Notes: a model not told the origin generated them from the letters alone. Shown: positions 33,804 through 44,084, counted from the stretch's first letter. The stretch: DNA of 64,000 nt from BM003 sp963699835 (GCA_963699835.1 CAVOVJ010000003.1:496001-560000), one strand, 5' to 3'. Translations and numbers: made by a program.

Positions 33804-34229
33804 TCAGTCCGGAATCTGGAACGGTTCGCGTTGGGCACGCTCGCGCAGACGATTCAGCGTTCGCGCAATCGCCGGGCGCCGGATCAGTTGCTGCTCGAGC
33901 CGGTACTTGCCCGGGAAATTGGTCAGTATCAGCCCTATCAGCATGGTCAGAAGGCCCTGTCCTGGAATGAATAACATGAGCAGGCCGGCCACAAGAAAGG
34001 CAATGCCGACGGTGTTTTTCACGACCACGATCAGCCCGATTATGAGCGGATGAGGGCGGTGTTTGCGTTCCGGCTCGCGGTGCTCGCGGACGAAGTAGTC
34101 GCTGGGCAACTGTACCGTGATCAGCGGAAGCAGCACGGCGGCGACAACGAGACTGCCGATCGACAGGAAACCCGCAAGCACGCCGTAGGTGGCCAACGAT
34201 TCGTGATACTGGTCCAGCCACTCGAGCAT
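33804..34229 (-). CDS. Small inner-membrane protein (PGPGW-type)
   Basis: 141 residues with two to three hydrophobic segments: about 16-40, 68-88 and the FIPGQGLLTMLIGLILTNFPGK stretch, which resembles the PGPGW transmembrane family. A basic C-terminal tail rich in Arg follows. Function unknown. It stands between a lipoprotein and an FAH-family gene on the opposite strand. Confidence 0.7.
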   Translation of the reverse strand: MLEWLDQYHESLATYGVLAGFLSIGSLVVAAVLLPLITVQLPSDYFVREHREPERKHRPHPLIIGLIVVVKNTVGIAFLVAGLLMLFIPGQGLLTMLIGLILTNFPGKYRLEQQLIRRPAIARTLNRLRERAQREPFQIPD

Positions 34230-34404
34230 CCGTGTCTCCGATGATCATGCCCATCCGGGCCGGTGGCGGTGACGAAAGCAGCTAGCGTAAACCGGATCCA
34301 CCTCGAAGCGAATCATTTTAGCAGTCGCGTTGCCGCCACGGCGGCATTTGGCTAGTCCGCCTGGATGCATTAGACTGCGCGGGCAACCACCGATCAACCG
34401 AGAG

Positions 34405-35100
34405 ATGTTTATGCAATTCGTATTCGATCCGCCGCAGCCGACCTCTGTCGCGGTGGCCGACAGCGAGCAACGATTACCGTTGCACAGGGTTTATTGTGTG
34501 GCGAAAAACTACGCCGCCCATGCGCGCGAAATGGGCGACGACCCGGAGCGTATTCCACCGGCTTTTTTTCTCAAACCCGCCGATACCGTGGTAGCGATCG
34601 AAGGGGGTGTTGTCTACCCGCCCGCGACGTCGAATTTGCATCATGAAGTGGAACTGGTCGTTGCGCTCGGGGCGGGTGGCCGCAATGTCGGGGTTGATGC
34701 AGCGCGGCAGATGGTTTTCGGCTATGCGGTGGGCATCGATCTTACCCGGCGCGATCTGCAGCAGGAGGCGCGTGCGGTGGGCGGACCGTGGGATAGCGGC
34801 AAGAGCTTCGAGCAGGCGGCACCGGTCAGCGCGGTGTACCCCCGCGAGCGTACCGGGTACCTGGAAGCCGGCCGTATCTGGCTGGAGGTCAATGGCCAGA
34901 TTCGCCAGGATGGAGATATCTCCGCGATGATCTGGAATACCGCCGAGGTCATCTCGCGATTGTCGGAGTTGTTCGAACTCAAGCCGGGCGACCTGATTTT
35001 TACCGGTACGCCCGAAGGCGTTGGAGCGATCGTTCCGGGCGATCATCTTCGCGGCGGTATCGACGGTGTTGGCGAATTTTCGTTGCATATTCGAGGCTAG
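34405..35100 (+). CDS. Fumarylacetoacetate hydrolase family protein
   Basis: 231 residues of the FAH/MhpD fold. Signatures: YCVAKNYAAHAREMG, PAFFLKPADTVV, the metal-binding E-x-E equivalent HHEVELVVAL, GYAVGIDLTRRDLQ, and TGTPEGVGAI. Similar to the YcgM/FAHD1 group of acylpyruvate hydrolases and oxaloacetate decarboxylases. Start ATG 34405 or ATG 34411. Confidence 0.9.
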   Translation: MFMQFVFDPPQPTSVAVADSEQRLPLHRVYCVAKNYAAHAREMGDDPERIPPAFFLKPADTVVAIEGGVVYPPATSNLHHEVELVVALGAGGRNVGVDAARQMVFGYAVGIDLTRRDLQQEARAVGGPWDSGKSFEQAAPVSAVYPRERTGYLEAGRIWLEVNGQIRQDGDISAMIWNTAEVISRLSELFELKPGDLIFTGTPEGVGAIVPGDHLRGGIDGVGEFSLHIRG

Positions 35101-35170
35101 ATGAGCGTTTTCCTGCGGAAAGCCCCTATGTTCCCGGCCCTGACGGGCTGCTAATTTATGGCGCGTGACT

Positions 35171-36559
35171 ATGAATGAAATACGATTTGATACCGATTTG
35201 ATCGAACGCTACGGGGGGCGGGGGCCGCGATACACCTCCTATCCCACTGCCGTTCAGTTTCATGACGGATTCGGTGAGGCCGAATATCGCCGCCAGTGCG
35301 CGGCGAGTAACACCGGCCCCGAGCGGAGGCCTTTGTCCGTTTACGTTCACCTGCCGTTTTGCGAGTCACTTTGTTACTACTGTGCGTGTAATAAGGAGGT
35401 GACCCGCAACCGCGCCCGGGTTGAGCGTTACATGACCCACCTGTATACCGAACTCGACCTGCAGGCAGCGTTGTTCGACGATACGCGCGTGGTCGAGCAG
35501 CTCCATCTCGGTGGCGGTTCTCCGACGTATTTCGATACCGATGAGCTCGGCGAGCTGATCCGCCGTATCGGCGAGCGCTTCCGCCTGCAGTCCGACGGTA
35601 ACCAGGAATTTTCGATTGAAGTCGACCCGCGCACGATCGAGCCTGAAGGTATGGCGCCGCTTTATGCGCTCGGTTTCAACAGGTTGAGCCTCGGTGTTCA
35701 GGATCTCGAGCAGCGGGTCCAGGAAGCGGTGAATCGTGTCCAGAGCTTCGAAAAGACCCGGGATCTGATAGAAGCCGCGCGCGCCAGTGGCTTCCAGTCC
35801 GTGTCGCTCGACCTGATCTATGGGTTGCCGCACCAGTCGGTATCGAGTTTCGATGCGACGATCGATCGGGTCCTGACACTGAAGCCGGACCGGCTCGCGA
35901 TCTACAACTACGCGCACCTGCCGCAGATGTTCAAGGCGCAGCGCCTGATCGATGCGGCGGACCTGCCGGATGCCGCGGCGAAACTCGAAATTTTGCATGG
36001 CACCATCGCCAAGCTGACTGCGGCCGGCTACGAATACATCGGCATGGACCATTTTGCGTTGCCGAGCGACGAGCTCGTGATCGCACAGCGCAAGGGTGAA
36101 CTGCAGAGAAATTTCCAGGGCTACTCGACGCATGCGCGCTGCGATTTGATATCGCTCGGGGTCAGTGCGATCTCGCATGTGCACCACTGCTACAGCCAGA
36201 ACGTTAAAAGCGTCAATCGTTACTGCCAGTTGCTGGAGCAGGGGCAGCTGCCCGTCGAGCGTGGCCTGGAACTGTCCGAGGACGACGAACTGCGCGCCAG
36301 CGTAATCGAGACGATCATGTGCCACGGGCGGCTGGATTTCGCGACCGTTGCGGAGAGTTTCGGACTCGATTTCAGTCACTACTTCGGCGCTGAACTCGAA
36401 GCTCTTGCGCCGCTGGCCGATGATGGCTTGATCAAATTCGACGAGAGAGGTTTCCAGGTGACGCCCGCGGGAAGATTGTTGTTGCGACCGGTGGCGATGG
36501 TGTTTGACCGCTACCTGAGAGAACAGGCGAACAAGGCGCGTTTCTCGAAGGTGATCTGA
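35171..36559 (+). CDS. hemN: Oxygen-independent coproporphyrinogen III oxidase
   Basis: Radical-SAM enzyme converting coproporphyrinogen III to protoporphyrinogen IX under low oxygen. 462 residues from ATG 35171 (GTG 35165 in frame). The cluster motif is CESLCYYCAC (CxxxCxxC plus the extra Cys of HemN), preceded by YVHLPF; also RYTSYPTAVQF near the N terminus and YIGMDHFALP. It fits an organism with anaerobic denitrification that needs heme without oxygen, though I find no FNR box in its short upstream region. Confidence 0.95.
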   Translation: MNEIRFDTDLIERYGGRGPRYTSYPTAVQFHDGFGEAEYRRQCAASNTGPERRPLSVYVHLPFCESLCYYCACNKEVTRNRARVERYMTHLYTELDLQAALFDDTRVVEQLHLGGGSPTYFDTDELGELIRRIGERFRLQSDGNQEFSIEVDPRTIEPEGMAPLYALGFNRLSLGVQDLEQRVQEAVNRVQSFEKTRDLIEAARASGFQSVSLDLIYGLPHQSVSSFDATIDRVLTLKPDRLAIYNYAHLPQMFKAQRLIDAADLPDAAAKLEILHGTIAKLTAAGYEYIGMDHFALPSDELVIAQRKGELQRNFQGYSTHARCDLISLGVSAISHVHHCYSQNVKSVNRYCQLLEQGQLPVERGLELSEDDELRASVIETIMCHGRLDFATVAESFGLDFSHYFGAELEALAPLADDGLIKFDERGFQVTPAGRLLLRPVAMVFDRYLREQANKARFSKVI

Positions 36560-36585
36560 TTGCAGTTTGAACGGGCGTGGGCTTG

Positions 36586-36987
36586 ATGAGCGGGTACGGA
36601 CTCGCGAAGTCCGTGCATGTTGTTTGTGTGATACTCAGCGCATTGTTGTTTGTCGGCCGTGGCGCCGCCGCAACCGCAGGCGCCGACTGGAGGAAGTGGC
36701 AGGTTCTGCGGTTAGCGCCGCACATTGTCGATACGGTCTTGCTGCTAAGTGCCGTGACAATGGTCTGGCTGCTGGGGCTGTCGCCATTCGCGCTGCCCTG
36801 GCTTGCGGCCAAACTGCTCGGCCTGGTTTTTTACATCGGGTTCGGCATGATCGCGTTGCGATTCGGCGGCACGAGAAAGGTGCGACGAATCGCATTTGTA
36901 GGTGCACTGGTAACGCTGGCCTACATCGTCAGTGTTGCCGTGAGCCGCGACCCGCGAGGATTTCTGGCATTGTTGTCGCAGGGTTGA
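36586..36987 (+). CDS. SirB2-family membrane protein
   Basis: 133 residues, four predicted transmembrane helices: about 5-26, 43-68, 73-95 and 105-125. The KSVHVVCVILSALLFVGRG start and WRKWQVLRLAPHIVDTVLLLSAV segment match SirB2 proteins, whose function is unknown. ATG 36586 is preferred to GTG 36577. The next gene starts 34 bases after. Confidence 0.82.
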   Translation: MSGYGLAKSVHVVCVILSALLFVGRGAAATAGADWRKWQVLRLAPHIVDTVLLLSAVTMVWLLGLSPFALPWLAAKLLGLVFYIGFGMIALRFGGTRKVRRIAFVGALVTLAYIVSVAVSRDPRGFLALLSQG

Positions 36988-37021
36988 GCGGCGGCGTTGC
37001 CTGCACCGGGAGAGTACCGGC

Positions 37022-37738
37022 ATGGACTGGTTGTCGACTGAAGTTGTGGCACTCGCGGTAACCGCCGCCACGGTAGGTGTCGTTCATACGTTGCTCGGGC
37101 CGGATCACTATTTGCCTTTCGTCGCCCTGGCGCGCAGCAAGGGCTGGACGCTGCGTAAGACACTGGCGGTGACGGGTTTTTGTGGTATCGGCCATGTTGC
37201 CGGTTCGATCGCACTCGGGGCACTCGGTATCGTTCTCGGCAGCAGCCTGGCGGGTCTCGTCCGGATCGAGACAATACGCGGCGATATCGCCGGATGGCTG
37301 ATGCTGACGCTGGGGCTGGTTTATCTGGCGTGGGGGCTTAAACAGGCCGCACGCAAGGAAGCCCACACGCATGCCCACGTGCACGCTGACGGCACAATCC
37401 ATAATCACCACCACGATCACCGTGCAGCTCATCTCCATCCGCACAGGCGTGGTGCGGGCCGGTTTGCGCCATGGGCGCTGTTTATCGTTTTCGCTCTGGG
37501 CCCGTGCGAGGCGTTGATTCCGCTGTTGATGTACCCGGCCGCGCAGCATAATTACGCAGCGGTCGGATTCGTCGCCGCGGTGTTTGCCGCCGCCACCCTG
37601 GCGACGATGACGGCGGTAGTCGCGCTGGGTTGTCTCGGTGCGACCCGCCTGCCGCTCGGCGGGATGGAACGATACGTTCATGCGCTGGCCGGCGCTGCAA
37701 TCAGTCTGTGCGCGGCAGGTATGCTGATCGGTCTGTAA
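37022..37738 (+). CDS. Histidine-rich multipass transporter, NicO/UreH-like
   Basis: 238 residues with about six membrane segments and a large central loop very rich in His (HTHAHVHADGTIHNHHHDH and beyond, about residues 118-145). GVVHTLLGPDHYLPF in the first helix and FALGPCEALIPLL in the second half resemble NiCoT/UreH/RcnA-type metal transporters; the His loop suggests Ni, Co or Zn. Not adjacent to a nickel enzyme. Tandem repeats begin 80 bases downstream. Confidence 0.75.
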   Translation: MDWLSTEVVALAVTAATVGVVHTLLGPDHYLPFVALARSKGWTLRKTLAVTGFCGIGHVAGSIALGALGIVLGSSLAGLVRIETIRGDIAGWLMLTLGLVYLAWGLKQAARKEAHTHAHVHADGTIHNHHHDHRAAHLHPHRRGAGRFAPWALFIVFALGPCEALIPLLMYPAAQHNYAAVGFVAAVFAAATLATMTAVVALGCLGATRLPLGGMERYVHALAGAAISLCAAGMLIGL

Positions 37739-37818
37739 GTAGCTCCGGTTTGTGGCGAGTTCGACCGATCGCCGCCCGGGGACTTTTTCCCATCCCCGCC
37801 AATCGTAAAACCACCTCT

Positions 37819-38291
37819 GAATCCGGACGGTTTCGATTGGCGAAATCATCGTCTGAGTGCGCGGGCACGCAACTATCCAGCTCATCCCCGACCGGACGGG
37901 GGCCTGCGCGCAGGGATGTGCGATGAGCTGGGCCATCGAATCCGGACGGTTTCGGTCGGCGAAACAGCGCCTGAGAGCGCGGGAGCGCCACGATCCAGAT
38001 CATCCCCTAACGGACGGGGGCCGGCGCACAGGGATGTGCGATGAGCTGGGCCATCGAATCCGGACGGTTTCGGTCGGCGAAACAGCGCCTGAGAGCGCGG
38101 GAGCGCCACGATCCAGATCATCCCCTAACGGACGGGGGCCGGCGCACACGGATGTGCGATGAGCTGGGCCATCGAATGCGGACGGTTTCGGCCGGCGAAA
38201 CAGCGCCTGAGAGCGCGGGAGCGCGACGATCCAGATTATCCCCTAACGGACGGGGGCCGGCGCACAAGGATGTGCGATGAGTCCGGCCAAG
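37819..38291. repeat. Four tandem ~118-bp repeats
   Basis: Units begin at 37819, 37938, 38056 and 38174 (periods 119, 118, 118). Copies 2 and 3 are nearly identical; copy 1 is the most diverged and copy 4 differs at a few positions and ends GTCCGGCC. Each unit carries TTTCG-n5-CGAAA, CCCC-n8-GGGG and GCACA-GGGA-TGTGC-like hairpins; the loop between TTTCG and CGAAA changes between copies while the stem stays. The period is not a multiple of three and the open frames differ between copies, so it is not a translated repeat. The whole stretch 37739-38423 contains no convincing gene. Confidence 0.92.
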
Positions 38292-38423
38292 GCGCTTTGA
38301 CGCCGACCTCCCGTCAGTTTGCGTCTGTCTGTCCCGGTTTGACTGCTTTCAGTTCTGACAACCCATTTGCGGTGGAAGTAAGCGCGTTAGAATAGCGTCA
38401 GGTTTTCCGGCGGGCCGCCGACC

Positions 38424-40167
38424 ATGGAATTCGATGCGGTAATCAATAACGGACGGTTTTTCGATGGCACCGGAGTAGCCGGTCAGGACGTGCATCTCGG
38501 GGTTCGCAACGGCAAGCTGGTGGCTTTAGCCAGCGAGGCATTCGCGGAAGACGCTGCGCCCGTGGTAATCGATGCCAGCGATCGCTGGGTGATGCCCGGC
38601 TTCATCGATACGCATACCCACTACGATGCGGAACTGATCGCGGCACCCGGACTGACGGAGTCAGTCCGCCACGGCGTCACGACCGTCACGGTCGGCAGTT
38701 GTTCTATAAGCATGGTGCTGTCACAGCCCGAGGATTGCGCCGATCTCTTTACCCGGGTCGAATCGGTGCCGCGCGAACAGGTCTTGCCGCTGCTGCGCGA
38801 ACGCAAACAGTGGTCATCGCCCGGCGAGTGGGTCGAGTTCCTTGGCCGCCACCCGCTCGGTCCGAACGTGACGAGCTTTATTGGCCATTCGGATATCCGC
38901 GTTCGCACGCTCGGGCTGGGACGAGCCGTTGACCGCGAGGTCCGGCCGAACGATTCGGAGCTTGTGAAAATGGAGGGTTTTGTCGAGGAGGCGCTCGACG
39001 CGGGCATGCTCGGGATGTCGACGATGACGACCAGGTGGGACAAGCTCGACGGCGATCGTTATCGTTCCGCTTCGCTGCCCTCTACCTATGCACGCTGGTC
39101 CGAGTTCAGACGGCTCAATCGCATTCTGCGGCGCCGCGGCCGGGTCCATCAGGGCGCACCGGATATCGTGACCAAGTACAACATGTTCCTGTTTTTCGGC
39201 CAGAGCATGGGGCTTGTTTCGCGCGCCACTGAAGACGACGTTGATCTCGTTGATGGACGTCAAGTCCAATCGCCTGCTGGCGCGCACGATCGGCAAACTG
39301 GCAACCACGATCAACACGGTATTCGATGCGGACTTTCGCTGGCAGGCATTGCCCAACCGCTTCGATCTGTACGCAGACGGAATGGATCTTGTCATATTCG
39401 AGGAGTTTGGCGCGGGTCAGGCGGCGCTGCACCTGAAGGACGCGCTTGAGCGCAACCATCTGCTTGGCGACGAGCAGTACCGGCGCTGGTTCCGCCGCGA
39501 CTACGATAAACGTTTCGGGCCCCGTGTCTGGCATCGCGATTTCCGTGATTCACGAATCCTGGCCTGCCCCGATGCCTCGGTGATCGACAAATCATTCGCC
39601 GAGGTGGCTGACGAACAGGGTATTCATCCGGTCGATGCGTTTCTCGATCTGGTCGTGGCGCATGGCACCGCGCTGCGCTGGTACACGGTGATCGCCAATG
39701 ATGACGAGCGGATTCTCGGCAAGATCATCGCGGATCGCGGCGCGCTGATTGGGTTCGCCGACTCCGGAGCACACATACGGAATATGGCGTTTTATAACTC
39801 ACCGCTCAGAATGCTGCGACTCGTGCGCGATGCCGAGCTTCACGGCAATCCGATCATGCCGGTGGAGAAGGCAGTTTGGCGGCTTACCGGGGAGTTGGCG
39901 GATTGGTATGGAATCGACGCCGGGCGTCTGCAGCTCGGTGACCGGGCCGACATTGCGGTGATCAACCCCGCCGCACTCGACGACAGTCTCGAGGGCTACT
40001 ACGAGGCGCCGATGGCCGAACTGGGCGGTATCTCGCGGCTGGTCAACCGTAACGATGCGGCAGTCGATGCGGTGCTTATAAACGGGCGGCTGGCATGGCG
40101 GGACGGCAAAATCGAGACCGCGGTTGGCACTGAAACCGGTTTCGGCCGGTTCCTCCCGGCGGCTTGA
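38424..40167 (+). CDS. N-acyl-D-amino-acid deacylase-like amidohydrolase (frameshifted)
   Basis: About 580 residues of the D-aminoacylase/amidohydrolase superfamily. The N-terminal part has FDAVINNGRFFDGTG, then metal ligands in GFIDTHTHYDAEL and later FIGHSDIRV. The frame breaks at about 39241 (removing one T of the TT there restores EDDVISLMDVKSNRLLART), and continues to FADSGAHIRNMAFYNSPLRML, GDRADIAVINP and a C-terminal INGRLAWRDG strand. The family removes acyl groups from D-amino acids or hydrolyses related cyclic amides. Confidence 0.87.
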
Positions 40168-40168
40168 T

Positions 40169-40995
40169 ATGACTAGAGACGTCGTGGCCGTGCAGGGCGC
40201 TGCCATCTCACGTGGAGCAGTACGGCGAAGGAGGTCCGGCGTTGTTTCTGCATGGCGTGCCGGATTCGGCAGAGCTGTGGAGCCCGGTGATCGGGGTCGC
40301 GAGCCGCGAGTATCGCTGTATTGCGCCGGATTTGCCGGGTTTTCGCCGCTCGCAGTTGCCGCGGGATTTCACTTTCTCGCTCGATGGTTATGCGGTGTGG
40401 GTCAACGATCTCGTCAATGCGCTGGGCATCGACGAACCGCTGACGCTGGTGGGACATGACTGGGGCGGTATATTCGGGCTCGCATGGGCCTGCAAATATC
40501 CCGAGCGAGCCGGCCGGGTTATCGTGATGGATACGATATTCAGTCACCTCTATCGCTGGCATCCATGGGCGCGGGTGTGGCGCACCCCGGTGCTCGGCGA
40601 GTTGTCGATGCTGTTGATGAATCGTCCGTTGTTCATGTCCGAAATGCGCCGCGGGTCGGTCCTGCTCGATGACGCCTGGCTGGCGCGGCTGTGGAGTGCG
40701 ATGCAGGAAAACTACCGCACCCGGTTCGTTACGCTGAAACTCTACCGCTCGCTGAATCCGCCCAGGTTATTGCCATGGCAGCCCTTACTGCAGGCGCCTG
40801 GCAGCTTCGACTCCGCTGACGGTCTTGCATGGAGCTCACGACCCCTACATTCCCGGCTGGACGACGCGTCTGTTTCATACCGATGACGTGCGCGTACTGG
40901 AAGATGTCGGGCACTGGGTGCCGGCAGAAGCGCCCGCTGCGGTACTGGCTGCGCTCGGTGTCGCTGCGGCTGACAACCACGGCACCCAGGCTTAG
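40169..40995 (+). CDS. Alpha/beta hydrolase, haloalkane dehalogenase/epoxide hydrolase-like (frameshifted)
   Basis: Probable reading: ATG 40169 (TRDVVAVQG), a shift near 40200, a main frame from 40212 to about 40800 with GGPALFLHGVPDS, LPGFRRSQLP and the nucleophile elbow VGHDWGG (Asp as nucleophile), then a shift near 40805-40815 into TVLHGAHDPYIPG and EDVGHWVPAEAP with the catalytic His, ending at TAG 40995. An Asp nucleophile suggests a dehalogenase or epoxide hydrolase. The start overlaps nothing; it follows the amidohydrolase directly. Confidence 0.78.
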
Positions 40996-41023
40996 ACCCG
41001 CAACCGCGGGCGTTCGGCAAAGC

Positions 41024-41572
41024 TCAGAACTGAATCAGCGCATAGCCATTGTTTTGCAATGTAACCAGCGCGGTCATGGCGGACAACGCCAGCTCGACGT
41101 CAGGGGCGAATTCATCAGCGGAGAACCCACGATGTGCGGCAGTTTGCCCGCAGACGACAAATTCGACACCCGCGGCAGTGAGTTGCGCAATCAAAGGCGC
41201 ATTGGGATTCGCAATTCCGTTTCGTTGCCTGTAGGCGCTGTCTGACAGCACATCGCTGGCGGCGGCGCCATGGATCACCAGTGCCAGTCGCATCCGCGCC
41301 GGGTTGACGCCGTTGGCGGCATGCATGTTGAGAAACCGCGCGGCCGTTTCGATGCGCGGATTGACGGTGTCGGCATCCTGGTCGGATCGGGCAACGTCGA
41401 AGACGACGCGGTAGTCGCTGTCGGTGATGGTGGCGAAACCGGGCGCGGCGACCGGGTAGTGTGGGCCGTATCCCGTTATCACCGGCCCGGTGACCGGCGG
41501 CGCTGTGTCGGCGTGGGCAGCGGCGCCGCATGTCAGTGCCGCCGCGAGCGTGGTGATCAGAACCGATCTCAT
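41024..41572 (-). CDS. Exported DsrE-family protein
   Basis: 182 residues with a signal peptide (MRSVLITTLAAALTCGAAAHA). The mature part has a DsrE/F-like fold: YRVVFDVARSDQDADTVNPRIETAARFLN, LALVIHGAAASDVL and FVVCGQTAAHRGF with one Cys. Members of this secreted subgroup are common near sulfur or redox genes but are uncharacterised. I chose the ATG at 41572, preceded by AGGGGAAACA, over an upstream in-frame extension to 41701. Confidence 0.8.
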   Translation of the reverse strand: MRSVLITTLAAALTCGAAAHADTAPPVTGPVITGYGPHYPVAAPGFATITDSDYRVVFDVARSDQDADTVNPRIETAARFLNMHAANGVNPARMRLALVIHGAAASDVLSDSAYRQRNGIANPNAPLIAQLTAAGVEFVVCGQTAAHRGFSADEFAPDVELALSAMTALVTLQNNGYALIQF

Positions 41573-41710
41573 TGTGTTTCCCCTGTGCTTGCGGGCCTGA
41601 TTTCGGTGAAGCGAAAAGGCGGCGGCGATCAGGCACCAGGGAGTGCAACGAAAAACACCCGCGCCGGCCGCTGCGGCGAGGGTGTTGTGACGGCGAATCA
41701 ACGCGCCGGA

Positions 41711-42436
41711 TCAGTACATATGCTGTCCGCCGTTGATCGACAGTGTCGAGCCGGTGATGAAGTCGGCGTCTTCGGCTACCAGGAACATCACGCCACGCGC
41801 GATGTCGTGGGCGCGCCCGAGTCGCCCGGCCGGGATGCGGGTGATGATTTTCTCCAGCACTTTTTCCGGTACCGCACGCACCATGTCGGTATCGACATAG
41901 CCGGGGGCGATCGCGTTAACGGTAATGTGGCTGCGGGCGCCCTCCTGGGCCAGCGCCTTGGTGAAGCCATGAATGCCTGATTTGGCCGCGGCATAGTTGA
42001 CCTGCCCGTACTGACCGGCCTGACCGTTTACAGACCCGACATTGACGATGCGACCGAAGCCGCTCTCGCGCATTCCGCCAATCACGGCACGGCAGGCGTT
42101 GAAACAACCGCTCAGGTTGGTCTGGATCACATCCTGCCACTGCTCCGGAGTCATGTTATGCAGGACCCCGTCGCGGGTAATGCCGGCATTGTTGATGAGG
42201 ATTTCAACGGGTCCGCCGAGATCTTCCGCAATTTGCGCGAAACCCTTCTGGCATTCTTCGAAACTGCCGACGTCGAATTTGTAGGCCGGAATCCCGTTTT
42301 TCTCGCTGAATTCCCGCGCGCGTTCCTCATTTCCGGCGTAGGTAGCTGCAACCTTGTGGCCGGCTTCCTTCAGTTCCACGGCGACCCTCGCGCCGATTCC
42401 CCTGGTTCCTCCCGTGACTACCGCTACTCGACCCAT
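41711..42436 (-). CDS. phaB: Acetoacetyl-CoA reductase
   Basis: NADPH-dependent reduction of acetoacetyl-CoA to (R)-3-hydroxybutyryl-CoA for polyhydroxybutyrate. 241 residues, SDR family: TGGTRGIG, NNAGITRD, GSVNGQAGQYGQVNYAAAK with the YxxxK pair, APGYVDTDMV, and the C terminus NGGQHMY typical of PhaB. An AAGGAGG site precedes the ATG. phaA lies upstream on the same strand, 48 bases away. No phaC is present in the window. Confidence 0.93.
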   Translation of the reverse strand: MGRVAVVTGGTRGIGARVAVELKEAGHKVAATYAGNEERAREFSEKNGIPAYKFDVGSFEECQKGFAQIAEDLGGPVEILINNAGITRDGVLHNMTPEQWQDVIQTNLSGCFNACRAVIGGMRESGFGRIVNVGSVNGQAGQYGQVNYAAAKSGIHGFTKALAQEGARSHITVNAIAPGYVDTDMVRAVPEKVLEKIITRIPAGRLGRAHDIARGVMFLVAEDADFITGSTLSINGGQHMY

Positions 42437-42484
42437 GACGGCCTCCTTGAGATTCGTCTTTCGTTTTTGTCTGGTTTTGCGTGC

Positions 42485-43661
42485 CTATCGTTCGACGCAG
42501 ATGGCAATACCCATCCCACCGCCAATGCACAGCGTCGCAAGGCCTTTGTGGACGTCGCGTTTTTCCATTTCGTGGAGCAACGTCACCAGCACGCGAGTGC
42601 CTGAGGCGCCGATCGGGTGGCCAAGCGCAATCGCGCCGCCGTTGACGTTGACGATGTCGGTGTTCCAGCCGAGTTCCTTGTTGACCGCGCAGGCCTGCGC
42701 CGCAAACGCTTCATTCGCCTCAATCAGTTCGAGATCGCCAATGTCCCACCCGGCCTTTTGCCAGGGCGGCGCTGCTGGCCGGAATCGGGCCGCTGCCCAT
42801 GATGGCGGGGTCGACGCCCACGGTTGCCCATGACACGATGCGCGCGAGTGGTTTTATTCCGCGTCTGCGAGGCCTCTTCCGCGCTCATCAGAACGACAGC
42901 CGCGGCGCCATCGTTGATGCCGGATGCATTTCCGGCGGTTACGCTGCCTTCCTTGCTGAACGCCGGACGGAGCTTCGCCAACGATTCCACCGTGGTGTCG
43001 GGTTTCGGATGTTCGTCGGCTGCAACGACCGTTTCGCCTTTGCGCGTTTTCACGGTTACCGGAACGATTTCGTCCTCGAAACGACCGGCAGCCTGAGCGG
43101 CTGCGGCTTTGGCCTGAGAGGCCGCCGCAAATGCGTCCTGTGCGTCGCGCGGAAATCTCCCACTTGGCAGCGACGTTCTCGGCGGTTGTTCCCATGTGAT
43201 AGCCCTTGAACGCATCCAGAAGTCCGTCCGCAAGCATCGTGTCGACGAATTCCTGAGATCCCATTTTACGGCCATTGCGAAGATGGGCGGCGTGTGGAGC
43301 CTGGCTCATGCTCTCCTGACCGCCGGCCACGACGATGTCGCTGTCGCCGTTGAGTATCGCCTGGTAGCCCATCGCCACCGAGCGGACTCCGGAACCGCAC
43401 AGCTGGTTGATCGTTACTGCGGTGCGTTCGGCCGGAATGCCCTGCACTGATGGCCGCCTGGCGCGCCGGGTTTTGACCGCATCCGGCGGTAAGCATCTGG
43501 CCCATGATGACTTCGGAAACGTCATCCGGCTGGACGCCTGCGCGGCGCAGTGCTTCGACGATAGCGGCCGAGCCAAGCTCGGCGGCGCTGAGTGTGCTGA
43601 GCGCTCCGTTGAACGCACCGATTGCGGTGCGCACGGCACCGGCTATGACAACTTCGGTCAC
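42485..43661 (-). CDS. phaA: Acetyl-CoA C-acetyltransferase (four frameshifts)
   Basis: Thiolase joining two acetyl-CoA. GTG 43661 follows GAGGAGGA. Four single-base insertions break the frame, and each is repaired by dropping one base: a G of GGG at 43440-43442 (ISAGIPAERT), a C of CC near 43152 (EISRDAQDAF), an A of AA near 42857 (TRIKPLARIVSW) and a G of GG near 42764 (LAKAGWDIGD). Catalytic residues are present once repaired: Cys in NQLCGSG, His in ALGHPIGASG and Cys in ATLCIGGGMGIA. Length after repair is about 391 residues, normal. Most likely an intact gene with assembly errors. Confidence 0.9.
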
Positions 43662-43818
43662 GGCAAAGTCCTCCTCGAGTTATTGACACCATTGTCAGCC
43701 GGCGGCAGATGCGATTCCATTCGACTTTCGGTTAACCGGCCGGAATGTCGTCTGCTGCTGGCCGTCGCCGGGTATGTTCGTTAAGCTGCGACCTCGGCAC
43801 GCGGACGGAGGCAACTGA

Positions 43819-44061
43819 ATGAGTATAGTAGCCCGTGGAGGACTTGTTGGGCTGGTGCTGCGTTTTGCCGGGCGCCTGCGCTTTCCCTACCTGTTTGCGC
43901 TGACCGCGATTATGTTTGTGGTCAACCTGTTTGTGCCCGATGCGGTCCCGTTTGCCGACGAAATTCTTATGGGTTTGCTGACCGTCCTGCTTGCCAGCAT
44001 CCGCAAACGCCGCGATCCTGCCGACGAGTCGCAGGCGGGAACCGGCTCGGGCCCGAAATAG
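43819..44061 (+). CDS. Small membrane protein (DUF6116-like)
   Basis: 80 residues with two hydrophobic segments (about 22-42 and 46-62) and a polar tail. It begins MSIVARGGLVGLVLRFAGRLRFPYLF, resembling small uncharacterised DUF6116 proteins. Convergent with the flavodoxin-like gene. Function unknown. Confidence 0.6.
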   Translation: MSIVARGGLVGLVLRFAGRLRFPYLFALTAIMFVVNLFVPDAVPFADEILMGLLTVLLASIRKRRDPADESQAGTGSGPK

Positions 44062-44084
44062 CACCTTTTCCTTCTACCCCGGTT

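Noticed and set aside
37819..38291. CRISPR array
   Set aside because: The ~118-bp units abut directly without unique spacers, and no cas genes are near.
37857..38395. Protein-coding genes across the tandem repeats
   Set aside because: Period is 118, so each copy is read in a different frame; the open frames are a by-product of composition.
41573..41701. N-terminal extension of the DsrE-family gene to 41701
   Set aside because: The internal ATG at 41572 begins a clean signal peptide with a ribosome site; the extension would bury it.
42485..43661. phaA as a decayed pseudogene
   Set aside because: All four breaks are single-base insertions that restore a full-length thiolase with intact catalytic residues; decay would also show substitutions in conserved sites.
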